Positions 1 to 6,980 of a stretch of 24,683 nucleotides of DNA are shown piece after piece; the first letter of the stretch is position 1; the number at the start of each line of letters is the position of its first letter. The stretch comes from UBA5009 sp038043185 (lineage in GTDB: Bacteria; Bdellovibrionota; Bdellovibrionia; Bdellovibrionales; Bdellovibrionaceae), in the NCBI GenBank assembly GCA_038043185.1, contig JBBTCO010000042.1, forward strand, positions 1 through 24,683, read 5' to 3'. Under the pieces are notes generated by a model. The model was not told the DNA's origin. It did not search any database and worked only from the letters and a program-made list of their open reading frames with translations. The position numbers and the translations under genes were made by a program.

Positions 1-12
1 TTTATTCTTATT

Positions 13-57
13 CCTCAATCTTGCAACGTCAATATTCTTAACCTGACAGCATTGAGG
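13..57 (+). promoter_or_regulatory. inverted repeat covering the transposase ribosome binding site
   Basis: A 7-bp inverted repeat, CCTCAAT (13-19) and ATTGAGG (51-57), has a 31-nt loop. Its right arm contains the GAGG of the GAGGT Shine-Dalgarno (54-58) of the HUH transposase gene starting at 68. Folding of the leader would mask the ribosome site. IS200-family tnpA genes are known for leader structures that limit translation, so a similar role is plausible here but inferred. The same repeat could instead be part of an element end. The long loop makes the fold only moderately likely. Confidence 0.35.
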
Positions 58-67
58 TACCGGTCAC

Positions 68-688
68 GTGAACAAGAAGCAATCTCAACAAACAGAATTT
101 CAAAAGACAAATTGGAAGCATCGCTATTCTTATGGCGGGCAACTTCGTAATTGCCGCCAAGGTCGCGGTTCCCGAGTCCTCACTCGCAAGGCTCCGATTC
201 ATTTGGTATTCAAAGCAAATAAAGAAGTTTTACGAGGTGGTTTTCGTACTTATAGAAGATATTTTTTGATCCAAAAATTAGTCGATATTTACGCAAAAAA
301 ATTCTTTGTGAAAATTGAGCAGATCACGGTGCAAAGCGATCATCTGCATCTTTTGATTCGCATCAACAAAAGATCTCAGGCGCAAAATTTTTTTCGAGTT
401 TTTGCGGGGCAGGTTTCGCAAAGGCTCAAGCAAGAAGGACTGGTGAATTTTTCTTTGGCTCAAAAATCCGCGACCGATACCCCTCTAGATACACCCAAAA
501 ACTCACGCCACCGAAAAAAACTTTGGAAATATCGACCGTTTACAAGAGTCGTTAAAGGTTGGAAGCCCTACCAAATTGTAAGAAATTACATTCAACTGAA
601 TGAAAAAGAAGCTTTAGGAGTCATACCTTATCGCAAAGAGCGATTAACAGGATTGTCTTTATCCGATTGGGAGCTGCTTTGGGTTTAA
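68..688 (+). CDS. IS200/REP-associated-like HUH tyrosine transposase (Y1_Tnp domain)
   Basis: A 206-residue protein of the IS200/RAYT type, a single-strand DNA endonuclease/transposase that works through a tyrosine-DNA intermediate. The HUH motif is visible as H92-L-H94 within DHLHLLI (91-97), preceded by a hydrophobic strand. The likely nucleophile is Y174 in VRNYIQLN, in the C-terminal helix as in the family. An Arg/Lys-rich N-terminus (residues 1-42) precedes the catalytic core. Translation starts at GTG 68 with GAGGT nine bases upstream. The gene stands alone. No partner tnpB and no obvious flanking REP palindromes are in view, so it may be a domesticated RAYT rather than a mobile IS. It is convergent with flgE. 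Family call is confident; mobility is unknown. Confidence 0.85.
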   Translation: MNKKQSQQTEFQKTNWKHRYSYGGQLRNCRQGRGSRVLTRKAPIHLVFKANKEVLRGGFRTYRRYFLIQKLVDIYAKKFFVKIEQITVQSDHLHLLIRINKRSQAQNFFRVFAGQVSQRLKQEGLVNFSLAQKSATDTPLDTPKNSRHRKKLWKYRPFTRVVKGWKPYQIVRNYIQLNEKEALGVIPYRKERLTGLSLSDWELLWV

Positions 689-694
689 AAGCCT

Positions 695-732
695 AAAAAA
701 CTAAAAAGGCCACTGGGTTTAACCAATGGCCT
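695..732 (-). terminator. intrinsic terminator after flgE
   Basis: Read on the minus strand, a 10-bp stem (732-723 pairing with 716-707, one G-U pair) with a 6-nt loop is followed directly by TTTTTAGTTTTTT. It lies 26 nt past the flgE stop, where the long flagellar operon would end. On the plus strand the stem has a C-A mismatch and no good T-run after it, so it is mainly a minus-strand terminator. Confidence 0.85.
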
Positions 733-758
733 GCGTTATTTAGCGCACCATCAATTTA

Positions 759-2042
759 TTATCTCTTCAATTGAATGATCTCGTTCAAAAGTTCATCCGT
801 GGTCGTGATCGTTTTCGCATTGGCTTGGAAACCACGCTGATTTTGAATCATGTTCACGAATTCTGTGGCCAAATCGACCGTTGATCGCTCAAGAGATTTT
901 GCGTAGATCTTACCACGACCCGCAGCTCCTGGAGCTCCCATTGAAGCTCCACCGGAATCTCTGGATTCTTTCAAACGATTGTTACCAACTTTGAACAAGG
1001 CTTCTGGATTTTCAAATTTCGCCAGCGAGATTTGCGCTAAATCTGCTGCCAAACCATTCGAGTAAACTGCCGTCAACACGCCTTCATCATTGAATGATAA
1101 TCCCGTGATTGTACCAGCAGCTGCTCCATCTTGAATCCAGCTGATCATGTCGGAACCTTTACCATACTGTTTCGTTCCATCCAGCCCTTTACCACCCGTA
1201 GAAATATCATCTCCGAAATTCATTTTGATTTTTTGATTTTGGAGTGCTCCACCTTTAAAGTTGAAAGAACTGTCTGTCACTTCTTGTACATCCAGTTTTC
1301 CATCAACTGTGAAATCCAACGTACCAGCTACAACTTGCGCCAGTTTTCCTTCATCACCACCACTAACTTCTTTTCCATCCACAAGTCCTTTGTATTCCCA
1401 CTTGCGATCGGCTGTTTTATTAAAGAAGAAGCTGACCAGATGTTTATTACCTTGAGAATCGTAAAGCTCAACACCCGTAGAGTAATGAGAAGTTGCGTAA
1501 GGATCTTCCATGTTGAATTTTTTTGTCGGTTCAACTCGAGAATCTAAGTTCAGATCCATCTTAACTTCCGCAGTTGCTTTGGCTGGAATCAAGGCGCGAG
1601 GAAATTTAATATCATCCAATTTATTGATGATCATTCCTTTTTCATCAGCTTTGAAACCTTGAACTTTTTGATTGTCATTCGTAACTAGGTAACCTTCACG
1701 ATCGAAATGGAATGAACCATCCCGAGAAAATGATTCCCCGTCACTTCCTTTAACTTTAAAGTATCCATCCCCAGAGATCGCTAAATCCGTAACTTTTTCC
1801 GTTGCATCCACGTTACCTTGAACAAGGATAGGATTTACCGCGCCGATTTTTACCCCTCGACCAATCTGATTTCCCCCAAGGATACCTTTTAAACTTTTAG
1901 AGATAATATCTTGAAACTCTGCCCGACTGGCTTTGAAACCGATCGTGTTTGCGTTGGCGATATTATCGCCGATAACTCCGAGTGCTTCCCCTTGCGCCGC
2001 AAGGCCGGATACACCGGTGTATAACGAAGAAAGAATACCCAT
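759..2042 (-). CDS. flgE: flagellar hook protein FlgE
   Basis: A 427-residue hook subunit, exported by the flagellar type III system and polymerised under the FlgD cap. The N-terminus carries the rod/hook signature (LYTGVSGLAAQGEALGVIGD, then NIANANTIGFKASRAEF, residues 7-43). The C-terminus carries the matching coiled segment (SLERSTVDLATEFVNMIQNQ, then RGFQANAKTITTTDELL), needed for axial packing. The middle has FlgE D1/D2-type beta-rich sequence, including SGDGYFKV near residue 90. Length is normal for FlgE. The start at 2042 has a strong GGAGGT six bases upstream. It is the last gene of the operon, separated from the gene before it by 118 nt with two hairpins, and followed by a terminator. 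Confidence 0.97.
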   Translation of the reverse strand: MGILSSLYTGVSGLAAQGEALGVIGDNIANANTIGFKASRAEFQDIISKSLKGILGGNQIGRGVKIGAVNPILVQGNVDATEKVTDLAISGDGYFKVKGSDGESFSRDGSFHFDREGYLVTNDNQKVQGFKADEKGMIINKLDDIKFPRALIPAKATAEVKMDLNLDSRVEPTKKFNMEDPYATSHYSTGVELYDSQGNKHLVSFFFNKTADRKWEYKGLVDGKEVSGGDEGKLAQVVAGTLDFTVDGKLDVQEVTDSSFNFKGGALQNQKIKMNFGDDISTGGKGLDGTKQYGKGSDMISWIQDGAAAGTITGLSFNDEGVLTAVYSNGLAADLAQISLAKFENPEALFKVGNNRLKESRDSGGASMGAPGAAGRGKIYAKSLERSTVDLATEFVNMIQNQRGFQANAKTITTTDELLNEIIQLKR

Positions 2043-2093
2043 ATGACCTCCATGTCATTTGACGGCTTCAATCGATCCACCGTCATTTTTGGA

Positions 2094-2152
2094 GGGCCCC
2101 CTCGATGAGGACCGGCCCTTATTAATTTTCTCTCGAGATCCCCTCTCGAAAG
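2094..2152 (-). promoter_or_regulatory. two tandem hairpins in the flgE leader
   Basis: The 118-nt gap between the upstream gene (stop at 2161) and flgE (start 2042) holds two stable stems. The first to be transcribed is 2152-2130 (9 bp with one G-U, loop of 5). The second is 2118-2094 (4 bp over a 3-nt loop, a small internal bulge, then 5 GC pairs). Neither is followed by a T-run on the minus strand, so they do not look like terminators. They may act as processing or stability elements that raise flgE mRNA relative to upstream genes, but that is inference. No clear sigma-70, sigma-28 or sigma-54 promoter was recognised in the gap. Confidence 0.45.
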
Positions 2153-2160
2153 TTTAAAAC

Positions 2161-2595
2161 TTACATTACAATCGTACTATCAATATTCGTGAAAACATTC
2201 TCCTTAAGTGCAGATTTATCCATAACAGTGACAACAGTTTTATTTTTTACACTGACAATTAAAGCTGAATCATTCATCAAAATTAAAGAATCTTTTGATC
2301 CCTTAGAAGCAGCTCTTCCCACAGCTTCATTTAAACGAGTCATGTCTTCTGGTTTAAATGAAATTCCTCGTGAACGCATTCGATCAATAGCGTGATTCGA
2401 AAACTTCACGCCATCTGCAATATTTTTTAAAGCTTCCGTAGCGCTAAGATTTGTTTTTGGTACAGCCGTCTCTTGAGACTGCCCCACTTGATCTAAAGTG
2501 TCCTTGAATGAAGGACCTTTCCCAACAGAGCCGCCCACATTTGGTGTGGATGGTTGAATTATTTTTTCAAAGCCCTGTATTTTCTTTAAATCCAT
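2161..2595 (-). CDS. flagellar operon protein of the TIGR02530 (flg_new) type
   Basis: A 144-residue protein matching the small 'flagellar operon protein' family found between flgD and flgE in Firmicutes, delta-lineages and others. Visible signatures are FSNHAIDRMRSRGISF (65-80), a SLILMNDSALIVSV beta hairpin (103-116), and the ending NVFTNIDSTIVM. The family has no established biochemical role; its position suggests a part in hook assembly. It lies 6 nt after flgD with no good Shine-Dalgarno, so it is probably translationally coupled. The N-terminal 45 residues are polar and probably disordered. Confidence 0.85.
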   Translation of the reverse strand: MDLKKIQGFEKIIQPSTPNVGGSVGKGPSFKDTLDQVGQSQETAVPKTNLSATEALKNIADGVKFSNHAIDRMRSRGISFKPEDMTRLNEAVGRAASKGSKDSLILMNDSALIVSVKNKTVVTVMDKSALKENVFTNIDSTIVM

Positions 2596-2601
2596 AAATT
2601 A

Positions 2602-3612
2602 CTATTTTGTCTCTTTCGCAATTTTAGCCATCATTCCGCCCGAGAGTCCCACGTTCTCCATGAGTTTTGATTTCATGGGCGCAGCGGGTGCCCCTTCATC
2701 AGCAACTTCCGGTTTCATTTCCTGCTTACTTTCAGTATGACTGACAGCGTCTGCATTTTTCAAGTCTTGTCCAGTCACTTCAGTTACTTTCTGGTCATTT
2801 TTCATAAGACTAGGGTCTATAATTTTTTTCACATCTCTTAGACGAACAGACTGTTTACCCACAAGTAAGACTGGTCCTTCAGGAGTGTAATTCACGCCGG
2901 TGATCAAACCCTCGAAGTCTGTTTTTACATTGTATTTTTGGCCGCTCGCATTTTTTGCTTCAACCAAAAATTGATATTCGCCTTCTGGCATTTTTGTGCC
3001 TTTTTCATCTTCACCAGCCCATGTCAGGCGATTTGGTCCTTCTTTTAAATTTTTTAAATCATATTTTTTAACAACTTCACCGTCGGCATTTTTCACTTGT
3101 ACTTGAACTTCGTTCGCAGCACCTGGAAGATTAAATAAAAATTCATGAGATTTATCTCCGCGGGCTCGCGCCACTTTCGATGAATCACCCGCAACGGCTT
3201 TGCCAAGAAAATTTAAACTTTGAAATTGTTCAAGAGGCTTTTGCCCCGCTTTCATTTCGATTAATGTTTGATTGACGTTTTGCATTTGCTCTAGCCCTGA
3301 AAAATTTGCTAACTGAGCTGCCATTTCATGAGATTTCAACGGGCTTGTTGGATCTTGATTTTTCATTTGTGCCAACATCAATTTGAAAAATGCATCTTTA
3401 TCTAATTTATCACTTCCAACCGCTCGCACTTTTTTAGATGGATCAACCCAATTTGGATCAGCAACTTTATTAAGTACGTCTCCAACTTCTTGTCCTTCTA
3501 ATTTTTGTTTATCTTGCGCACTCAAATTGGAGGGCTGAGAATTACTGGAGGTCGGCGCTGTTTGGGTTTGTCCAAAAGCTTTTGTATTCAGGCTTGTATT
3601 CATCACTCCCAT
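2602..3612 (-). CDS. flgD: flagellar hook capping protein FlgD
   Basis: A 336-residue scaffold that caps the growing hook and is needed for FlgE polymerisation. After a polar Q/S/T-rich N-terminal 60 residues comes the conserved FlgD N-domain LDKDAFFKLMLAQMKNQDPT (70-89), followed by SPLKSHEMAAQLANFSGLEQ (90-109). Next is a Tudor/FN3-like beta region (about 130-265) with the Ig-like repeat around PGAANEVQVQV and LPEGEY-type turns. It is about 100 residues longer than enterobacterial FlgD. The extra sequence is mostly a Lys/Glu/Asp/Ala-rich tail (270-336) with no domain I recognise. The start at 3612 has AGGAG five bases upstream; Met4 is a weaker alternative. Confidence 0.95.
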   Translation of the reverse strand: MGVMNTSLNTKAFGQTQTAPTSSNSQPSNLSAQDKQKLEGQEVGDVLNKVADPNWVDPSKKVRAVGSDKLDKDAFFKLMLAQMKNQDPTSPLKSHEMAAQLANFSGLEQMQNVNQTLIEMKAGQKPLEQFQSLNFLGKAVAGDSSKVARARGDKSHEFLFNLPGAANEVQVQVKNADGEVVKKYDLKNLKEGPNRLTWAGEDEKGTKMPEGEYQFLVEAKNASGQKYNVKTDFEGLITGVNYTPEGPVLLVGKQSVRLRDVKKIIDPSLMKNDQKVTEVTGQDLKNADAVSHTESKQEMKPEVADEGAPAAPMKSKLMENVGLSGGMMAKIAKETK

Positions 3613-3622
3613 AATTGCTCCT

Positions 3623-3660
3623 TCTCTTGAAAGAGAGGGACTTGTAAGAATCCCCCTCTT
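3623..3660 (-). promoter_or_regulatory. alternative hairpins in the flgD leader
   Basis: In the 69-nt gap between fliK and flgD the minus-strand transcript can form a 10-bp stem (3660-3651 with 3640-3631, one G-U, loop of 10). A second, shorter stem (3636-3631 with 3628-3623) uses part of the same bases, so the two are mutually exclusive. The 3' arm of the second abuts the AGGAG ribosome site (3622-3618). Translation control of flgD is possible but inferred. No T-run follows, so this is not a terminator. Confidence 0.35.
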
Positions 3661-3681
3661 TCCATTATAACTGAATTTCTA

Positions 3682-5592
3682 TTAAGCAACGACATCAATC
3701 GCATTTCCTCGACCATCAGCTCTTCGAGACCGCTGGGCTTCAGTCAATGGCGTCAACGGATCTCTTTTCTTTTGTCCATATCCTTTGATACTTTGAACAT
3801 CAAAAAAAGATTCACGATGCCCTCGACTGCCAAACTGCTCTTGAAACTGATTCCAGAACTGCCTTGTCTCTTTGCCTTGAAACTGTCCCTGAGAATTCAA
3901 ATTGTTTGAATCATTTTTTGTCGCCACATCAGAAGATGTTGAATTCACAACATCTATTTTGACATTCTCGACTGAAAGTCGATGGCCCGCCAATGAGCTT
4001 TTTAGATCACTCATGCTAGATTCAACTAATTTTTTTGCCTCAGCTGTTTCTGTCGACATTTGCAGATTTACTTTTCCATTTTCAACCATCACCTTCAAAT
4101 GCATGTCACCCAAGCCTTCAGGACTCAGCTTGATCTTCATCTCGCCGCCACCTTTTTTAATGAGGTATTGAGCTTGATTCATTAGCTGCTGAACATTTTC
4201 TTGTTTTTCATTTGGCGTTGCTACCGGAATCGGCGTCTCGCCATGAATACCTAGGGTCTCTGCTTTTAAAGGTACGCTTGATCCCAATCCTGCAACACTG
4301 CCATAAGTTATTTCATCAGAAGAAGCCCCAGGCTTTTTCTTTGTATTTAACTCAGTGGCTTTCGTACTGCCTTTGGACTGTGAAAAAGATTCTTGCCCGG
4401 AATTCATCATCGACGAATTCGATGGGAAAAATTCCTTTGGTGCTTTGACTGCGTCAGCGACAATATTTAAATTTGCCGGCTCAGACTTTATCAGTTCACC
4501 CGAATTAGAACTCAAAACTTGCCCTTGAATTCCTTCCGCGGCTGCAAATTCGGACTTAGCTTTTACATCTGCCTGAGATTGAATTTGCGATGCTGCCATC
4601 AAGGGAGCGGCAGGCACGGCCTGGTTCGGATTAATACCCAAACCTTCGTTCCTTGCATTCTGCCCCTGCAGAGTTCGCAATTCTTTCACAAGATTTTTTA
4701 AATCGGATGTGCTCATGTTCTTCAGCGTCTCTGGATCAATTTCGAGCGCAAGATTTTTTAAATCTTCCGCAGATTTCGCATCTAAAGCTGCACCCGGAAC
4801 AATTAAGCCTTCAGTTAACGAATTACCTTGAGCATCAATCTTTGAATTGCCGAGAGCTTCTTGCTCACGCAGAAGATCGCCAATCGTAATCGCTTTTTGC
4901 TGTGGGATAATTTCGGTTTCCAGTCCTACTGGTGCTGAAATTGGCACTGCAGGAGTTTTCATCCAAAATTTATCATTCAATGTTTCCAATGAATTTCGCA
5001 AAACATCTTTCTTTCCCTGAATCGTGATGAACTTTTCTTTCATTTGAGCATTCATCAAATTCGCAGGATCGACCGGAACCGCTAATGGAGCACGCGGTAT
5101 TTGTTCAATCGCTTGTAGATTGAGCAAAAATCCCACGTACATTTCTTTCGCTTTCAACTGATCCTCTGGATCGATTTGAAGCGACGAGAAAAGTTGATCA
5201 GCGGTCTCTTCCGGAGACTTCTGCTGGTCTTTTATATTAAGTTGGGCCATGGCCTCCACGAGTCGCGTGGGGGGGATTCCAAATTCACTCTCGAATGAGT
5301 CCATGAACTTTTGAATCACTTTTTCCCTGGCCAACTGGGTTTTTTTCGTCGATATCCCCAATGATGGCGCTATGTCTTTGATCTCACCTTCGGCTTTTTC
5401 GTGAGGAGGATCATCTCCTTTTGGTCTGACATCACTTCTATTTCTGACTTCTTGCTTTAATGAAATCTTATCATCTAAAGCTTTAGCAAAAGTCGATGTT
5501 GGACTGAGCTGATCGTCACTAGATCCCGATTTAGCGGATCTCAGATCGGGCGTCCCACTCTGGGAAGGACCGACACTGACGAGATTTATCAA
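3682..5592 (-). CDS. fliK: flagellar hook-length control protein FliK
   Basis: A 636-residue molecular ruler and substrate-specificity switch, secreted during hook growth. As is usual for FliK, the first two thirds are poorly conserved and rich in S/Q/A/E. The C-terminal Flg_hook domain (roughly 470-545) is clear, with GGGEMKIKLSPEGLGDMHLK and then VMVENGKVNLQMSTETAEAK, the typical 'L-x-P-E-x-L-G' signature. A polar, Q-rich tail follows. The start is TTG at 5592, supported by AAGGAG with five-base spacing; no nearby ATG has such a site. It begins 12 nt after the MotE-like gene and is followed by flgD, its partner in hook completion. It is longer than the roughly 400-residue enterobacterial protein. 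Confidence 0.93.
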   Translation of the reverse strand: MINLVSVGPSQSGTPDLRSAKSGSSDDQLSPTSTFAKALDDKISLKQEVRNRSDVRPKGDDPPHEKAEGEIKDIAPSLGISTKKTQLAREKVIQKFMDSFESEFGIPPTRLVEAMAQLNIKDQQKSPEETADQLFSSLQIDPEDQLKAKEMYVGFLLNLQAIEQIPRAPLAVPVDPANLMNAQMKEKFITIQGKKDVLRNSLETLNDKFWMKTPAVPISAPVGLETEIIPQQKAITIGDLLREQEALGNSKIDAQGNSLTEGLIVPGAALDAKSAEDLKNLALEIDPETLKNMSTSDLKNLVKELRTLQGQNARNEGLGINPNQAVPAAPLMAASQIQSQADVKAKSEFAAAEGIQGQVLSSNSGELIKSEPANLNIVADAVKAPKEFFPSNSSMMNSGQESFSQSKGSTKATELNTKKKPGASSDEITYGSVAGLGSSVPLKAETLGIHGETPIPVATPNEKQENVQQLMNQAQYLIKKGGGEMKIKLSPEGLGDMHLKVMVENGKVNLQMSTETAEAKKLVESSMSDLKSSLAGHRLSVENVKIDVVNSTSSDVATKNDSNNLNSQGQFQGKETRQFWNQFQEQFGSRGHRESFFDVQSIKGYGQKKRDPLTPLTEAQRSRRADGRGNAIDVVA

Positions 5593-5604
5593 ATATTCTC
5601 CTTT

Positions 5605-6504
5605 CTAGTTTTTGTTGCCATTACCATTTGATTCACTTCCATTATTAACCGGGCTTTTGGCGCTGGTTGGCGTTGGCGCGGCCGCTGGTTTTCTTTTGTA
5701 GCCTGCAAATTTTTCTGAAATCATTTGAGCCTTTTCAGGTTTAATTAAATTCATGACATCGGCCGCATTTTTCTTTTTCATTCGTCCCAATATTTCCACT
5801 GCCAGATCTTCATCCATAGATTCTAATATTTTTGCGGCCTGTGGTGGTTTCATATTGGAATATGTTTGCACAAGAATCTCGACTTTTTGGTCGTCAACTT
5901 TGACTCGATCATCTAAAACAGTCGAGATTTGACCGCGAAGTTCTTTGAGTTCGACTAATCGAAGATCAATCTCAGCACGTTGCTTCTGAATTTCTTCCTC
6001 TTGATGAGCCAATTCTTGTTCCCGCGCATCCAAACTTTTTTTTCTTTCATTCAATTTCTGTAAGTAATCTAAATTGCCCGTATCTTGGGTTTCTGCAGGA
6101 TTATTTTCAGCATCCTTTTTTGTTTTTTCGCTCGCCGCACCTTCGGATTTTTTTTGTTCGGTCTTTGCTGCTGATTTTTCAGCGGTTGCATTTTCTGCCA
6201 TAGCTGAGCCTAAAAAGTTAATTTCGATATTCTTTGCAAGATTTTCGAATTTCTCGTGATTTTGAAAGCCGTAAAGCGCAATCAAAAAACCCACAAACGA
6301 TAACGAGGTGAGTTTCCAAGGAAATTTGATTTTTCTTTTCTTTTTAGGCAAAAGTTGTCTTAAAATTTTCTCATCATCCGAAGTCATCTTTGTTTTTGTT
6401 GGCGCGCGTTTCGTTGAATTCATTTCAGAATTTGTCTTGGTTCGAGCAGTTGGATCACTTGCTCGCCGTGCATTTTTAAAAAATTGATCATAACCCGTTT
6501 TCAT
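5605..6504 (-). CDS. MotE-like membrane-anchored coiled-coil protein (MgtE-N-like C-terminal domain)
   Basis: A 299-residue protein with a basic cytoplasmic N-terminus (1-62, with KKKRKIKFPWK), one membrane helix (about 63-80), an A/E/K-rich linker, and a coiled coil (about 143-197). A compact MgtE-N-like helical domain follows (203-268; MKPPQAAKILESMDED then LAVEILGRMKKKNAADV), with a Pro/Asn-rich tail. This architecture matches MotE, a periplasmic chaperone of MotC in alpha-proteobacteria, and the related FlbB collar protein of spirochaetes. Which role applies here is unknown. It overlaps fliJ by ATGA, the usual place for this family in delta-lineages, which supports a motor or stator accessory function. 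Confidence 0.8.
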   Translation of the reverse strand: MKTGYDQFFKNARRASDPTARTKTNSEMNSTKRAPTKTKMTSDDEKILRQLLPKKKRKIKFPWKLTSLSFVGFLIALYGFQNHEKFENLAKNIEINFLGSAMAENATAEKSAAKTEQKKSEGAASEKTKKDAENNPAETQDTGNLDYLQKLNERKKSLDAREQELAHQEEEIQKQRAEIDLRLVELKELRGQISTVLDDRVKVDDQKVEILVQTYSNMKPPQAAKILESMDEDLAVEILGRMKKKNAADVMNLIKPEKAQMISEKFAGYKRKPAAAPTPTSAKSPVNNGSESNGNGNKN

Positions 6505-6953
6505 TTTAAGTCCTCACGCGAATGCCTAATCACATTGATTTCATCGATCTCTTTTTGCTCTGCGCTATTACGCTCTGTCATGAAATCCCTGAACTTTTTT
6601 TCCTTTAGCTTCTCTATAATTTTAAACGAAATTGCTTTTTGCCGCAAAATTTCACGCATCTTCTCGACTAGATTTTCTACTTCTTGGACTTTGGCCTTTT
6701 GAATTTCAATCCTCTTGTCTTGTCCGGTTAAATATTCATGGACCTGCTGTAACTGAGGCGGAAGGTCTTTCCCGGCTTTTGTCTGGATCTTAAATCTGTC
6801 TTGAAACCCTTGCTGACGTTGATTTTTCATACTTTCCAACACCGCCAGTTCTTTGCGATGAGCGACTAAAGCTTCTTGAAAATCTCTTTGCGCAATGTTT
6901 TCTAAAGTTTTTCGATGCTCTAAAACTTTTTGTAAAGAAAACTTGAACTTCAT
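6501..6953 (-). CDS. fliJ: flagellar export chaperone FliJ
   Basis: A 150-residue, almost entirely helical coiled-coil protein beginning MKFKFSLQKVLEHRKTLENI, the typical FliJ opening. FliJ sits in the centre of the FliI hexamer, like the gamma stalk of F1-ATPase, and helps couple ATPase and proton-driven export. Length is normal. The start at 6953 has GAGGGA with good spacing. It lies 27 nt downstream of fliI, its functional partner, and ends in an ATGA overlap with the MotE-like gene. The sequence is low in conservation, as expected, so the call rests on the N-terminal motif, the heptad character and the location. Confidence 0.9.
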   Translation of the reverse strand: MKFKFSLQKVLEHRKTLENIAQRDFQEALVAHRKELAVLESMKNQRQQGFQDRFKIQTKAGKDLPPQLQQVHEYLTGQDKRIEIQKAKVQEVENLVEKMREILRQKAISFKIIEKLKEKKFRDFMTERNSAEQKEIDEINVIRHSREDLK

Positions 6954-6980
6954 TTTTTATCCCTCAAATTTTTTATTCCT

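Noticed and set aside
707..732. Hairpin considered as the right end of an IS200-type element
   Set aside because: The T-run on the minus strand and position after flgE fit a terminator; no matching left end was found.
1131..1547. 138-codon plus-strand frame antisense to flgE
   Set aside because: It lies wholly inside flgE, has no ribosome site or family-like sequence, and is explained as a shadow of the coding strand.
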